DNA of 64,000 nt from Sanderia malayensis (taxonomy: Eukaryota > Cnidaria > Scyphozoa > Semaeostomeae > Pelagiidae): NCBI GenBank assembly GCA_013076295.1, contig RQOL01000466.1:6491080-6555079 (forward strand), written 5' to 3'. Both the position numbers and the translations under genes were made by a program. The notes under the pieces were generated by a model. The model saw only the letters and a program-made list of their open reading frames with translations, was not told where the DNA came from and searched no databases. Position 1 is the stretch's first letter. Each line of letters begins with the position of its first letter. Below, piece by piece: positions 34,118 through 44,293 of this stretch.

Positions 34118-35070
34118 TTTAATCGCTTTCATCAAATCGCTTGCAGACAAATGGAAATAACTGTAGAATTGCACGTCAGATGCTTCGCATATTTTCATGT
34201 ATTTTGTCAACCTATGCTCTAGATAACTGTTAGTAGCCAATGTAGGCATAGTAGTGAAAAGACAATAAGTACGATAAAAGACTTTGCCAGTTACAAATCT
34301 TGATTTTTTTGCTTCTCATCTGCTGCCATTCAAAGGAAGAAAGGGAAAATGAAGGAACCTGGAACGAGTTGCCTGGACGATTTTCGCGCCAAGTACAGTT
34401 ATTCGTCATTCGTCAGCGTGTCTATAGAATGCAATAATATTTCTCACGTGAAGAGAATTTTGGCCAACTTCACGAATTAAATCTCCTTTTTAGCTAACTA
34501 GAAGCATGCATTTATTGGCATCAAAGAACAACAAACGAGCATATCTTGCAAAGTCAGGTAAACCATTGTCTGATCAAGTTGTCGAGCATTTTTCAACTAT
34601 TTACTTCGTATTTGAGGAGCCTGCATGATCGAAGTTGGGCTTTAGGCCGATGTTTCAAGAAGTTTCCAATGCACATCAAGTCTTTATTTGGGCCTGCTTG
34701 TTTGCAGAATTCAAATGTGTGTCACTCAAGTCGTCGTGAAATTCGAAAGCATTCTTGTGGGCAGCAATGATTGAATGCATACCTACATGTTAAGTCTAGA
34801 TCGCTATTCGCTGGCTTCATAGGTACTATCTAAAAGGGACATGCACTGTTATGTATTTCACAAGAGGCTGCAGTGATGTGCTGCAAATTGAGCATTCCAT
34901 GAATTGTGTGCGTGACTCTGTCGTTTCAAGGTGGTCCATGCCATCGGTTTGGCATGATGATGGGGCATAACTTCTGCCATCTTTGATCAAGGCGAAAACC
35001 GCTGTACAGGATTGCCAATTAAGAATTACGTCACAATCGTAATTAATCGACAGTGCTAGATAAGGAGGGG
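34118..35070 (+). other. Unit spacer with two short conserved frames
   Basis: Two plus-strand ATG frames occur in nearly every unit: 43 codons from 34349 (MKEPGTSCLDDF...) and 40 codons from 34506 (MHLLASKNNKRAYLAKS...EEPA). The second contains a CAG|gtaaac that could be a splice donor. Because the units are nearly identical, conservation is weak evidence for coding. Confidence 0.3.
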
Positions 35071-35184
35071 CCAATCAAAATCCCTTGTGAATTTTTATTC
35101 ATTGAAAGCAATCACAGAGTGCGGTAGCTTTTTTCTTCGCTTGCGAAACACGCTGAATTTGAGTTGTGCTGTACTAGTTTCATC
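35071..35184 (+). promoter_or_regulatory. G9 promoter with CCAAT box
   Basis: CCAAT at 35071-35075, 110 bases before ATG 35185; same architecture as G7. Confidence 0.45.
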
Positions 35185-37067
35185 ATGGCTCAAACACATA
35201 CCGGTTCAACCAATCAAACAACAGGCTGTCTTCAACAGGTGAGTGCATCTACTTCGTCTTTAACTTCGATAAATTCATCTTCACCCTTCGAGTTTTTTCA
35301 TTCGACGCTTAAAAATGGACAACAATTTTCTTTGAATTTGAAGGCAGTAGCATGCAATTTGTTTAGAATTGCCTAAAAAAAACTAGCACGCAAAGCCAGT
35401 TCTATCTGATAATATATATGTGAACGATCGCAAAATGGAAATTTGCGAATAATCAGTATTCAAAAATTTGGGCCTAAATAACTTCTCGGGAAGATTTCGA
35501 CTTGTTTACATTTGTTGCCATGGTACTGTTGAAACTGTATCAATATGTTGCTGTGAAGAGAGGAGCCTCGATATCGAGTTAGTTAACTAGAAAGCTTGAA
35601 AAGGAGGCTTGTTGCTATCTATATGTTCGTCATTAAAAGCAGTTCTATGCTACGTAGAAGCATTAGTACTTCTTAAAACGTACCCGGTAGCACATGGTGA
35701 GTAACAAGTGTAAGATTTTCAATGCTTTTCGTGACAGCTAATTCAACGAATTACAATACAGGTCCCGTTCGTCTACTCGAAGGAGACAAGACGTCTTTGG
35801 CTTCTCTGTCAATTGAAGACAAGCATTGGTAAGATAACATGTTTTCTCTTTCTCGGCACCAACCTGGCATGTTATTACTCAATGATGTTAATAAAAAACG
35901 ACTTCATTGCAGATCTGATTTTCCACGTCGTGAAGCAACTGTGCGATGAATATGTCGACGCTGATCCTCAAAATCCTGTCCATGGAACCAAGCAGGCAAT
36001 TTTCAGGATTCAGGTAATATCGCATCTAGTATACCTACCTACTGCAATAGTGGCCAGAATGCAGGGAAATGGTTAACTCTTCAAGCTGTGCCCGTATTCT
36101 TAATCCCCCACCTGCCTGCCCCCCCCCCCAACAGCGTTTTCCCTAGAAGAAGGGGCACACAACCGTGAGAAAGCTGTTTTTGCATGACAATGGCCGGAGG
36201 GGCACGCGGGGTTGGACGAAGCATTCTGCCACTACTGTAAGCACTCTTATCACGCTTGATCGAGTAGTCAAGTTTGCTCATTTCTTAGATGTACTCATTT
36301 GGAAAGCCATCATAATCATTCTTATTCATTAATCTAGCTCGGTGACAGAATAAACAGTTGTTTACAAGTAATCAGAGAACTGAAGCAACAAGTAAATGAA
36401 TACAATTCATAAGTATTATTAGCTAATATTTCACAAGTACATATGAGCATGTCACATTGTAGCGAATTTCAGTACGATCAACAAGTAATCAGCGATCGTT
36501 ATTAATTACAATTGCTGCATGATTACTTTTGCTCTATCTCAACAGTTGAAGGATTCAGTTCCTAGCGATACCCAATCATTGGTGTGTACTTTGTTGCTGC
36601 TCAAGGTCACGTGGAATAACATTCACATGCAATTTCAGCAGGTAAGATGCCACTTGGCACAGGTTAACTATGTAGACGTCGTGATTTGAGAGATGTGTCT
36701 CTCATGTCTGTCACATTCCCCACGCTAATGACAAGTAACATATATTTCAGAGTGAAGCTCGTGACCGTCAACATTGGCTAAGAGAGCTGACATCTGCTGC
36801 AATGGTAAGTGATTGTTGCAATAAAGCAATGATGTCATTATTGACAAACATTTCTATGTTTGCCTATTATTTAGGTTACGATGACAATATGACCGCAATC
36901 GATACAAGGGTAGGCCAAGTGCAAGCCTTTTCTCCCGACCACTGCTGTACGAATACAGATCTTTCTTGCCTTCTTGATGACAACGTCATCAGAATTATCC
37001 CTGAAATAATTCCCGGTATTGTAAAGGTTCTTCCGGCAAAAGAAGCAGGTGCAGTTGTCAACACAAG
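35185..37067 (+). pseudogene. G9: tandem-family gene cut off by virus-like element
   Basis: Exons are 35185-35238, 35762-35828, 35913-36013, 36546-36641 and 36751-37067. Exon lengths are standard, so unlike G3 the frame is open to the junction. Exon 5 is interrupted after ...AACACAAG by the terminal repeat at 37066, at exactly the same base as G3. The missing part starts with CGAGCAAAG in intact copies. No matching 3' half with a target duplication is found in the window. Confidence 0.75.
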
Positions 37068-37699
37068 TAGGAGAGGAAGTGGGTGTCCGAGCGAACGCAT
37101 GTGCAGTAGATTTTTTATTTTATTTTAGTGTTAAGATCACGCATGCTCGAGAGTCTTCGAGAATTGAAAAAAGGTTGAACAGTAAAAAATAATCGAAAAC
37201 GATAACGGGAAGGTTGTGGAAAGTTTGTTTGGAGTTGCAAAACATCGCCAAAGCTGATGAAAATACCCATAAAAAGCTTAATAACTAAAAAGCGGTTTCG
37301 TTTATGAAAAAGATTTTTACACCAATAAAAATAAAATCTCTTGATTATATTGAATGAATTATTTCATATTTTCCATGCACTTATAAGATGATAAGAATTT
37401 GTTAAATAAATCGCAAGAAAACACAAAATATTGAGGAACTGAAAAATTCACGTTCTCGGCTCGAGATTGAATTCAAAGAACCAATCAGAAACTTTCGAAT
37501 GCGATGTTCGAATGTACGCGTCAAATCTCTGTCATGAGAAATGAGAAACTTCTAGAATCTGGAATGACATTCCAACACACCGGACATTCAAAAAGTAATT
37601 TCCGTTTTTTCTGCTTCAAATCTTTTTTATCCTTACAGCTTTATTTGGAATTAATTCATAATATTAGTGATTGTGATTCGTTTATTTTAGAGTTTGAGA
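37066..37699 (+). repeat. Left terminal repeat of virus-like element, copy 2
   Basis: Nearly identical to 7543-8175; starts AGTAGGAGAGG after host sequence ACACA. Confidence 0.75.
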
Positions 37700-37712
37700 A
37701 AAAGAAGAATAC

Positions 37713-37952
37713 ATGAATTCAGTAACTATTGAAAATGGGATTTCAATTGTGTTTGAATGTCCGGTATGTTGGGCACTTTCGCTGTTTTTGGGGATAAATC
37801 ACCGCTGCCCAAGCAATAATGGTGATGAAGGGTATGATGATGGTGATGAAGAAAATGATGAAATAATAATGAAGATTTTCATCCATGCATTGAGAGACGA
37901 AACTATACAAAAAATATATATATTAAATGATGAAGAGGATGATGAAGAATAA
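37713..37952 (+). CDS. Small acidic-tailed protein, copy 2
   Basis: Same 79 residues as 8189-8428: an N-terminal CPVC pair and an acidic C-terminus, followed by AATAAA. First frame inside the terminal repeat. Family unknown. Confidence 0.4.
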   Translation: MNSVTIENGISIVFECPVCWALSLFLGINHRCPSNNGDEGYDDGDEENDEIIMKIFIHALRDETIQKIYILNDEEDDEE

Positions 37953-38861
37953 TTTTATAATAATAAAGATAAAAATGATAATTGAGAAAAAGTATCACTG
38001 TGTGTATTTATCTATGCTTCTACCTCTCAACTGCGCATGCATCACTTTATGGCTAGAACCTTCTTTGAATGATTACATAATCTTCATTCTAATTGGCATA
38101 CCTTAATCAGGTGGGCTAGAACTAGACTTGTTGCACGAGTCTCGATTGAGTGCAAGCACAACGAGACTCGTTTTTTAACAGTAAAAAAAGTGAGCAAATT
38201 TCGAAACTTCGTTCCGACAGATTCTGGTCTGTAAAATACCTTAACAAAGAAATATGTTGCCGACCGGGCAGAGCGGCGCGCTGTTTTTGTTTTAATGTTG
38301 TACTTTTTGCAGCAAATCATTGGAATAAAAACATGAACACACAATGGTTATTTAAATCCACAGAGGCGTATTCATATTATTCTTGGTAAGTTTATTGTCT
38401 TATTTTGTGCATGCAGTAATGACTCAAAATCATTACTAAAAATAGGCCATTGCGAAAACAATAATGTCATGTCGAGCTCAATATTTTGCACAAATTGTTC
38501 TACAATCAAAGATAAATTAGAAAAGTGTAAGTTTCAATGAGTACAATTACAAGCTTGTGCAAGTTTTAAAAATGTCAAGCACAGTTTTATTTTGCTTTCA
38601 AATTCTTGTCACCGATAGGAGTGAAAACAACAAAATTAGATATTTGTTGTTTATTATGTTTTTGAACCTTTTTAGGTCAATTTGCATTCAAATGAGTGAA
38701 ACAAAGACCAAGTGGAAACAAGCTAGTTAAATTTTGGACAGTATTTTTTATTTACTTACAACAAAGACTTTAATTTAATTTAGTAGCTAAGAAGAGAAAC
38801 AATAAAACCGATTTTTCGCAAAGTCCTTCCAGTGAAGTTGTACTTGTATTTACTTGTGGCA
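37953..38861. other. Non-coding region of virus-like element, copy 2
   Basis: AT-rich, with the hairpin below; nothing else is supported. Confidence 0.5.
38135..38177 (+). other. Ten-base-pair hairpin with T run, copy 2
   Basis: ACGAGTCTCG (38135-38144) pairs with CGAGACTCGT (38162-38171), followed by a T run and AAC. Confidence 0.5.
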
Positions 38862-38955
38862 TAGCTTTAGATCGTCTTTCAGAGACATCTTTATAAGGTT
38901 GGTAACGTTAATCAATATACATAAACATCATTATGGAAAAAACTAACCTTGGTTT

Positions 38956-40557
38956 TTATATACTTAAATTTTCGCCTGGCCTGGAGCCAGGCATCATCAG
39001 AAGTGAGTTTTCCAACGGTTGTTGTTCGAAACATTGTTCATTAAAAGAATCATCGTCACAAAGAATCGAATTCTGACACGCTACATCTGTACACCAATAG
39101 TTTTCCCATCTTTTTAGTCCTGGGTGCGTTTTCCTCCAATCGTAGAAGAAATCCCACCAAACTTGTGAATTAATGTTCACACCAGTATCTCGATTGAGGC
39201 CTTCTACCTCATTTGGGCCAGTTTTCATACATTGGATCTCCAATGCTTCTCTTATCTTCCTATTTTTGTAGGCTGATTCAATGGCCAGAGTTGTCGGATT
39301 CACCCAGTTAAACTGTCCATGACATTGTTTGCAATGTTCTGTAACACCAGATGATGACCATTTTCCTTGCATAGAGTCTCTTTGATGTTCAAGAGATCTT
39401 GTCAATACTTTCTTTTTAGTTTCTCCAGCGTATGATTTACCACAAGTGCAATCAAGTCTATATACTCCAGGGCAACTATTTGGTGGTAACGGATCTTTAT
39501 TATTACAAAGAATGTTCTTCAAATTTTTACCGGACGTGAAAATAACTTTGATACTGTTCTTCTTATAAATAAGTTTTAATTTAGGACCAACTTTCGGAAT
39601 CCACGGAATCTTTACAAAAGATTGTTTGTCTTTTTGTTTAACTTGTTCATCCTCTTTTGTCTGCAATTCGGGAGGGCGATATGTTTTAGCTATTTTAGTA
39701 AGAAACTCTTCACTGTGGCCATTTTCTGTGAATACTTGTATCAGGAATTTAATTTCTTCTTCACGGAATGTCTCAGAACATAGTCGCCAAGCTCTTGCAA
39801 GGAAACCTTTAAATACCCCTTTTACGATGTTTGGATCGATACAACTATTAGGTTTAATCTGAACGTTCGTAATGGCATCTTTCCTGAAAACTTTAAAATT
39901 ATATGTTCCAGAATAGTTGTTAGTAATCTGTAGGTCTAAGAAAGCAATAGTTTTATTCTCATTTTCACTCTCCATCGTATACTGTATCTTATGGTCTTGA
40001 GAATTAAGGAGTTCCAAGAATCGTTCAGAAGATGATACATCCTTAAAACGGGCATGGGAATCGTCGACATATCTGTGGTATGAAAGAAGACCAATCTGAT
40101 TGTTCAAAGCTTGATTTATTGCCTTATCTTCGAGGAACTGCAAATAGCCTTCCGCCATTACTACCATTAACGAGAGACCAATGGGACCAGCATCTTTAAT
40201 CGTATAAATACGGTGTCTCCAAACAAAATAACAATTTTGAAGACATAGTTCAATTAGTTCACGAATGTCAAGAATAGTAAGTTTTGTTCGTCTTTTCAAA
40301 CAACGTGAATCTGCTGCCAAGATATCTGTCATGACGTCGATAGCTTTAGAAATAGGTATAGAAGGATAAAGATTAACAACATCATAAGACGTTTGGATTT
40401 CTTCTTTATCGATATTCCATGTTCGGGCTTCATTTGCGAAAGATGTTGAGTTAATGACTCTCGTTGGGTTTTTATTCAAAGTTGGTTGAATCAATTCTAC
40501 CAGATGTTTGGATACGCCATATGAAGGTGTACCTATTGTCGAAACTACAATCCTCAT
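38956..40557 (-). CDS. Penelope-like reverse transcriptase with GIY-YIG domain
   Basis: A 533-residue open frame. RT motif A is YDVVNLYPSIP (58-68). GPIGLSLMVVMAEGYLQ (124-140) fits the RT template/primer region, YVDDS (163-167) holds the catalytic Asp pair, and FLDLQ is at 207. GIY-YIG begins at GVYRLDCTCGKSYAGET (364-380), with Arg387 and the EH pair at 390-391. The enzyme would nick target DNA and copy the element RNA. The conserved N-terminal segment (DKGSGF) is upstream in another frame, ending at a TGA that overlaps this ATG (ATGA), so the full protein needs recoding or the element is dead. Confidence 0.9.
   Translation of the reverse strand: MRIVVSTIGTPSYGVSKHLVELIQPTLNKNPTRVINSTSFANEARTWNIDKEEIQTSYDVVNLYPSIPISKAIDVMTDILAADSRCLKRRTKLTILDIRELIELCLQNCYFVWRHRIYTIKDAGPIGLSLMVVMAEGYLQFLEDKAINQALNNQIGLLSYHRYVDDSHARFKDVSSSERFLELLNSQDHKIQYTMESENENKTIAFLDLQITNNYSGTYNFKVFRKDAITNVQIKPNSCIDPNIVKGVFKGFLARAWRLCSETFREEEIKFLIQVFTENGHSEEFLTKIAKTYRPPELQTKEDEQVKQKDKQSFVKIPWIPKVGPKLKLIYKKNSIKVIFTSGKNLKNILCNNKDPLPPNSCPGVYRLDCTCGKSYAGETKKKVLTRSLEHQRDSMQGKWSSSGVTEHCKQCHGQFNWVNPTTLAIESAYKNRKIREALEIQCMKTGPNEVEGLNRDTGVNINSQVWWDFFYDWRKTHPGLKRWENYWCTDVACQNSILCDDDSFNEQCFEQQPLENSLLMMPGSRPGENLSI
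38964..39008 (-). other. Hammerhead-like motif, copy 2
   Basis: CTGATGA at 39000-38994, 7-bp stem and GAAA, identical to 9440-9484. Confidence 0.5.
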
Positions 40558-41234
40558 TGGATTGGTTTGTGTGCTTTAATCATTCTGTACATTCGAGGAG
40601 CTATTGGATCAGAGGGATACATATCGAAAAAAGTCTTGTTGTCTATTTTACATTCTTTGCGAAGTATGCTAAGTTTACGACAGAATTTATTCGCAATGGA
40701 AGTTGTAGGATCTGAATCAAATATCTCGCTGTTACCTATCTGTTCTTCTAATTTCTTAATAGCATCATCATCTGAGAGTATGGCAAAACCAGAACCTTTG
40801 TCGAAAGGATAAACTTTGATCTTATCTTCAGATCTTAATTCTTTGATTGCTTGCTGTTCTTCTTTGTTTTTTATTGTTCGGCGAAAATTTAAGTATATAA
40901 AAACCGAGGTTAGTTTTTTCCATAATGATGTTTATATATGTTAGCTTTAGATCGTGTAATTTGGTAGAACTTTTATCAAAATTGCAATTTGATTACGTGA
41001 TTACGTTCACTTACGTTGTTTATTTATTACACAGCCTCTTTTTATTCAACTTTTTGTAACATAAATGTTCAAAGTTACAAAATTGTAGCGGTCGCTTTGT
41101 TTCATTATTTCGAAAATTCCCGGCTTTTAATTCTCAGTGATGAAACTATGGAAAATCCAGAATTCAGAACAAAATAAAAATTTGCAATGTTGACCAATCA
41201 AAATGCCGGTTATCAAATCCCTGCAATTTGATTG

Positions 41235-41327
41235 GCTCCGCCAACTTCTTGGCGGAGCAGCCCACTTTTTTAACTGTTAGTAAATAAGTCCCTGTGCGGA
41301 GTTGTCCAACGAACGTATCACAGGGAC
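41235..41327 (+). other. Two hairpins before the Bcl-2-like gene, copy 2
   Basis: Stems 41235-41244/41249-41258 (loop CTTC, T6 follows) and 41288-41296/41319-41327. Confidence 0.55.
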
Positions 41328-41418
41328 GCAATGCAGTGAGTCTAGGCTAGAACCGGCCTCTTAACTGCGCATGCGCCACTCGCGTCTTCATCGACGTTCG
41401 AAGGGATTTCGAGTAATC

Positions 41419-41425
41419 TATAAAA
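41419..41425 (+). promoter_or_regulatory. TATA box of Bcl-2-like gene, copy 2
   Basis: TATAAAA about 35 bases before ATG 41460. Confidence 0.5.
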
Positions 41426-41459
41426 ACGACAAATTTCACTTATTATCTCATTAGTGAAG

Positions 41460-41990
41460 ATGTTGTTAACATTAGCACACATTATATTTAATGACTTTAG
41501 GTCATTTCTACAAAGAACAAACAAAGATTTGCTCTTAGTCTATTTGAAGGAACATTTTAGAGATGTAATGGGCATTAATTCAAAGGTTCAACTTCGACGC
41601 ATATATCTTGGGAAAGTATACAAGAATTTACACAAGCTTATGGGATTTGCTCGAATAAGCGTTAATCTTGGAAATCTACCACAAGCAAAGGATGCTGAAG
41701 ATGGGTTGCTAATTGAAGAATCTCCGGTGAATGAAGATGAATGGAAAGACAGGATCAATGATACCTTGAAAACACTATTCAATGAAAGTTTTTCTAATGG
41801 AAATGGAAACTTGGGAAGGTTTGCTGTGATACTCCTTTGGATAGAGAAGCAAATTATCTATCATCACACAAAGAAACAATACAACATTAGTAGTTTATGG
41901 GTGGATTGTTTACTTTATAACATTAAATATGATTGTGTTCTTAGAGAATGGGGAGATGTTGAAATTACACAAAATGATATCCTCATGTAA
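41460..41990 (+). CDS. Bcl-2-like protein, copy 2
   Basis: Same 176-residue protein as 11935-12465, with a BH1-like NGNGNLGRF and a BH2-like paired-Trp region. It is followed downstream by the two basic proteins, all on the plus strand. Large DNA viruses often carry such cell-death inhibitors. A structure prediction would settle whether the eight-helix fold is present. Confidence 0.5.
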   Translation: MLLTLAHIIFNDFRSFLQRTNKDLLLVYLKEHFRDVMGINSKVQLRRIYLGKVYKNLHKLMGFARISVNLGNLPQAKDAEDGLLIEESPVNEDEWKDRINDTLKTLFNESFSNGNGNLGRFAVILLWIEKQIIYHHTKKQYNISSLWVDCLLYNIKYDCVLREWGDVEITQNDILM

Positions 41991-42156
41991 ATGCGTGTTT
42001 TTATTTGTATGCATGCATGTATTTATTTGTATAAGGAATTTGCATCATTACAATAATGAAAATGACCCAATGTCGGAGGGCAATGCACGCATTCATCAAA
42101 CAGCTTTTTCGTCTTAAATTTCTTATAAAAACAATGCATTTACCTCATAAATAAAG

Positions 42157-42435
42157 ATGAGTAAGCGCAAGAGACAGAGTAGAAAGAAACAGCCCACTAA
42201 GAGAATTAGGGGTAAAGGTCTTTTGAAAAACATACAAAATTGGATTGTGAAAACAGCTATTGCAGCAACATCACTACCAGGATTACAGCGAGAGCTGAAA
42301 CCAACAATGTGGAAAAAGGGTTGGAAAAAACCAAAACCCCTACAGTTCATCCCTAGAGAATTTTGGAGAGCTGCCGGAGTACCGAAAAAACAACGCGATA
42401 AGTGCGCATATGCAGATAAAGGATTTAAGAAATAG
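42157..42435 (+). CDS. Small very basic protein, possible virion-core protein
   Basis: 92 residues. The N-terminus is a dense Lys/Arg stretch (RKRQSRKKQPTKRIRGK). A short hydrophobic/amphipathic centre (IVKTAIAATSLPG) follows, then a Trp/Lys-rich segment and a Lys-rich end. Size, charge and position beside another basic protein recall DNA-condensing core peptides of adenovirus-like viruses. This is inferred from composition only. AATAAA overlaps its leader (taaataaagATG), so genes are tightly packed. Confidence 0.4.
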   Translation: MSKRKRQSRKKQPTKRIRGKGLLKNIQNWIVKTAIAATSLPGLQRELKPTMWKKGWKKPKPLQFIPREFWRAAGVPKKQRDKCAYADKGFKK

Positions 42436-42483
42436 ATTATAAAAGAAGGAAGAACGCTACAATTTAATAGCTATAATATAATC

Positions 42484-42948
42484 ATGGCTAGTATAGCAGC
42501 AAGTGTTGTAGCATCAATGCTGATAGATGATATGTTGAAGGATGATGGTGGAGTTGAAGCGACTAAACTAATGACGGGTGAAGGAAAGTATAAAAGGGAT
42601 AGAATACGAAAACGTGAAAGGAGAGGAGAGAGGAAATCAAAAAACATGGGTTCCGCAATAGCACGTGTAGCAGCTAGGCAAGCTATTAAACAAGCTGTAA
42701 GACAGGGTGGAAGAGCGATAGCAAAACGAATTAGTAAACAAGCTGTTAAGAAGATAGCATTGAGAGGTGCTAAGAAAGCTGCAAAAGGTGGAGCAATCGT
42801 TGCAGCTGGATATGGTTTAGACACAGCTATGGGGAAAATGCAAGGCGGCCGAAAGCGGAGGATGCGAAGGAAGCTGGTTCGAAAGACGCATATGAAAGGT
42901 AGACGAAGTGGGATTAGATCTATAAAAATAGCAAGCGTAAGAACCTAA
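42484..42948 (+). CDS. Ala- and Arg/Lys-rich protein, possible minor core or capsid protein
   Basis: 154 residues. An acidic N-terminal 35 (ASMLIDDMLKDDGG) leads into a basic helix-rich centre with repeated AIKQAVRQ/AVKKIALRG patterns. A Gly/Ala hydrophobic stretch follows (AAKGGAIVAAGYGLDTAMG), then a strongly basic tail (RKRRMRRKLVRK). The mix of a small hydrophobic segment and basic tail resembles membrane-lytic or core proteins of adenovirus-like viruses; this is inference. It lies 48 bases after the previous gene. Confidence 0.4.
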   Translation: MASIAASVVASMLIDDMLKDDGGVEATKLMTGEGKYKRDRIRKRERRGERKSKNMGSAIARVAARQAIKQAVRQGGRAIAKRISKQAVKKIALRGAKKAAKGGAIVAAGYGLDTAMGKMQGGRKRRMRRKLVRKTHMKGRRSGIRSIKIASVRT

Positions 42949-43054
42949 CATTTTTAAATGAACAAAATTGAAAGAAATAGATGAACAAATCTCAGACAAA
43001 AAGCTCATTTCCAATAAGAAGTTCGTGGAGATAGGAGCTCGAGAATAATTCATA

Positions 43055-43606
43055 ATGAATCGAGTATACAGAATTAATGTTGATGAAGTAGAAAGAAATA
43101 TGTTACATTCTATTTTAAAGTCAGAAGGTGAAGTTGAATGTATAAACATGACAAATTTAGAGGATGCTTATATATATCTAAGAACGATAAGAGAGGTTGT
43201 GCTTGATAGAAATTACATTACTCGATTTACAATCGACACTGACATGGCAAAAGAAACACATGAATTTATTTTACCTGAATATCATGGTAAATTTGCAAAT
43301 ACTGTAGGACGTGCACGCATGAGTGAAACAGAGATATTAGAATATTGTAAACCTAATCAGATAGAAATGTTATTAAACCAATTAATAAAGAGGCAGCATT
43401 ACTATAATCCAATAGAGTATACAGCATTGTTATTATGGATTCATCCTTTTCCTGATGGAAATGAAAGGTTGGCGAAGTTGCTGTATTATTATTTAGCTGG
43501 AGATTTAATAGAGTGGAATCAGGATAAATTTTTAAGTGATATGATTAAAGTTCAAGCAGAAATTGTAGAAGAATTTACCTCAAACACTTTCGAAAAAAAG
43601 TTCTAG
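43055..43606 (+). CDS. Fic-domain protein of the virus-like element
   Basis: 183 residues with the Fic signature HPFPDGNERLAKLL at 130-143, against the family pattern HxFx(D/E)GNGRxxR. His130, Asp134, Gly-Asn and Arg138 are present. The second Gly is Glu and the last Arg is Lys. The preceding flap (about residues 70-90) and helix (NQIEMLLNQLIK) also fit. Fic enzymes usually transfer AMP to target Ser/Thr/Tyr. The changed nucleotide-binding loop suggests altered donor use or low activity. No inhibitory (S/T)xxxE(G/N) helix is obvious. Target and role are unknown. Confidence 0.8.
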   Translation: MNRVYRINVDEVERNMLHSILKSEGEVECINMTNLEDAYIYLRTIREVVLDRNYITRFTIDTDMAKETHEFILPEYHGKFANTVGRARMSETEILEYCKPNQIEMLLNQLIKRQHYYNPIEYTALLLWIHPFPDGNERLAKLLYYYLAGDLIEWNQDKFLSDMIKVQAEIVEEFTSNTFEKKF

Positions 43607-43968
43607 AACATTCGAACTTCGAATGCTAACACCACCTTTCAATAATAACTAGAAACTTCAAAGAAGGTTCTGGAACATTCGAACGATGATGTAATCGAGA
43701 AAATTAGCAGGAGGTGGTGTGAAAAGAAAGCGTAAAAAGCGATTACGAAGTGGTGGAAAGAAAAAAACATAAGCAGAAAACTCTAACATCATATAGAAAG
43801 CGTCCAGAAGTTTCCAGAAGCAATCAGCCAATCAGATCACAGGGATTTTTCAGAAGTTTCCAGAAGTTTCCAGGAGCAGAAGCTTCCAAAAGTTTCCAGA
43901 AGCTATCAGCCAATCAGATCACAGGGATTCTTCAGAAGTTTCCAGAAGTTTCCAGGAGCATTTATATA
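43601..43968 (+). promoter_or_regulatory. Heat-shock-element promoter
   Basis: Canonical alternating GAA/TTC units spaced by two bases: TTCtaGAAcaTTC (43601-43613), TTCtgGAAcaTTC (43668-43680), GAAgtTTCcaGAA (43807-43819), GAAgtTTCcaGAAgtTTC (43853-43870) and the same again at 43935-43952. CCAAT boxes lie at 43828 and 43910, and TATATA at 43963-43968. The ATG of the next gene is at 44063. This is the architecture of animal hsp70-type promoters and predicts control by heat-shock factor. Confidence 0.8.
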
Positions 43969-44062
43969 CATAAACAGACGTCTGAAGCTAAATCAAATCA
44001 GTCGTGCGGAGCTGTTGAAGGGTGCAGGGCTTAAAAAATCACTAAAGAATCGCTGAAGAATC

Positions 44063-44293
44063 ATGGCAGAAATTTACGAAGTTAGAAATGAAGCTGCAAA
44101 AAGCAAAATGCTGCAAAAAGCATGTGCTAAACTCCAAGAAGAAGAAGATGCTGATGTACGAGTACAAGAAGCATATGCTAAAATTCTCTTGAAACGCATT
44201 TTCAAAAAAGCAAAAGAATTCTGTGAAAAATGCTCAACTACAGAGATTTACTCTACATCAATTGATGCTACTGACCACAAGCAAGATTGTATG
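44063..44293 (+). CDS. Unknown charged helical protein driven by heat-shock promoter, truncated
   Basis: About 77 codons from ATG 44063 (MAEIYEVRNEAAKSKMLQK...). Rich in Ala, Lys and Glu with coiled-coil-like spacing; later residues include a CEKC pair. The frame is cut by the terminal repeat beginning at 44294 and stops shortly inside it, so the native C-terminus is lost. No family recognised. The strong promoter suggests an early or stress-induced element gene. Confidence 0.45.

Larger units (their letters stand above)
38876..40941 (-). mobile_element. Penelope-like retroelement, copy 2
   Basis: Same insertion as 9352-11416, with TAGCTTTAGATCGT at 38862-38875 and 40942-40955 as target duplication. 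The shared site shows it inserted before the 13.5-kb block was duplicated (or that the two blocks are alleles). Inverted repeats lie at about 38915-38976 and 40880-40939. Confidence 0.9.
29503..43068. repeat. Right copy of the 13.5-kb duplicated block
   Basis: Same content as 1-13545. Reading frames broken in the left copy are open here: the Penelope RT/GIY-YIG frame, both small basic proteins and the Fic gene. This copy is the better template for gene models. It continues past the point where the left copy meets its gap. Confidence 0.9.
37066..44293 (+). mobile_element. Virus-like element, copy 2, more complete
   Basis: Order: terminal repeat, acidic-tailed protein, hairpin region with nested Penelope element, Bcl-2-like gene, two basic proteins, Fic gene, a heat-shock-type promoter, and a coiled-coil-like frame that runs into a second terminal repeat in the same orientation at 44294. 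All cargo genes read rightward and are compact and intronless, as in DNA viruses. Hallmark replication and capsid genes are absent, so this is a partial element or cargo block. The family name is inference. Confidence 0.55.
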
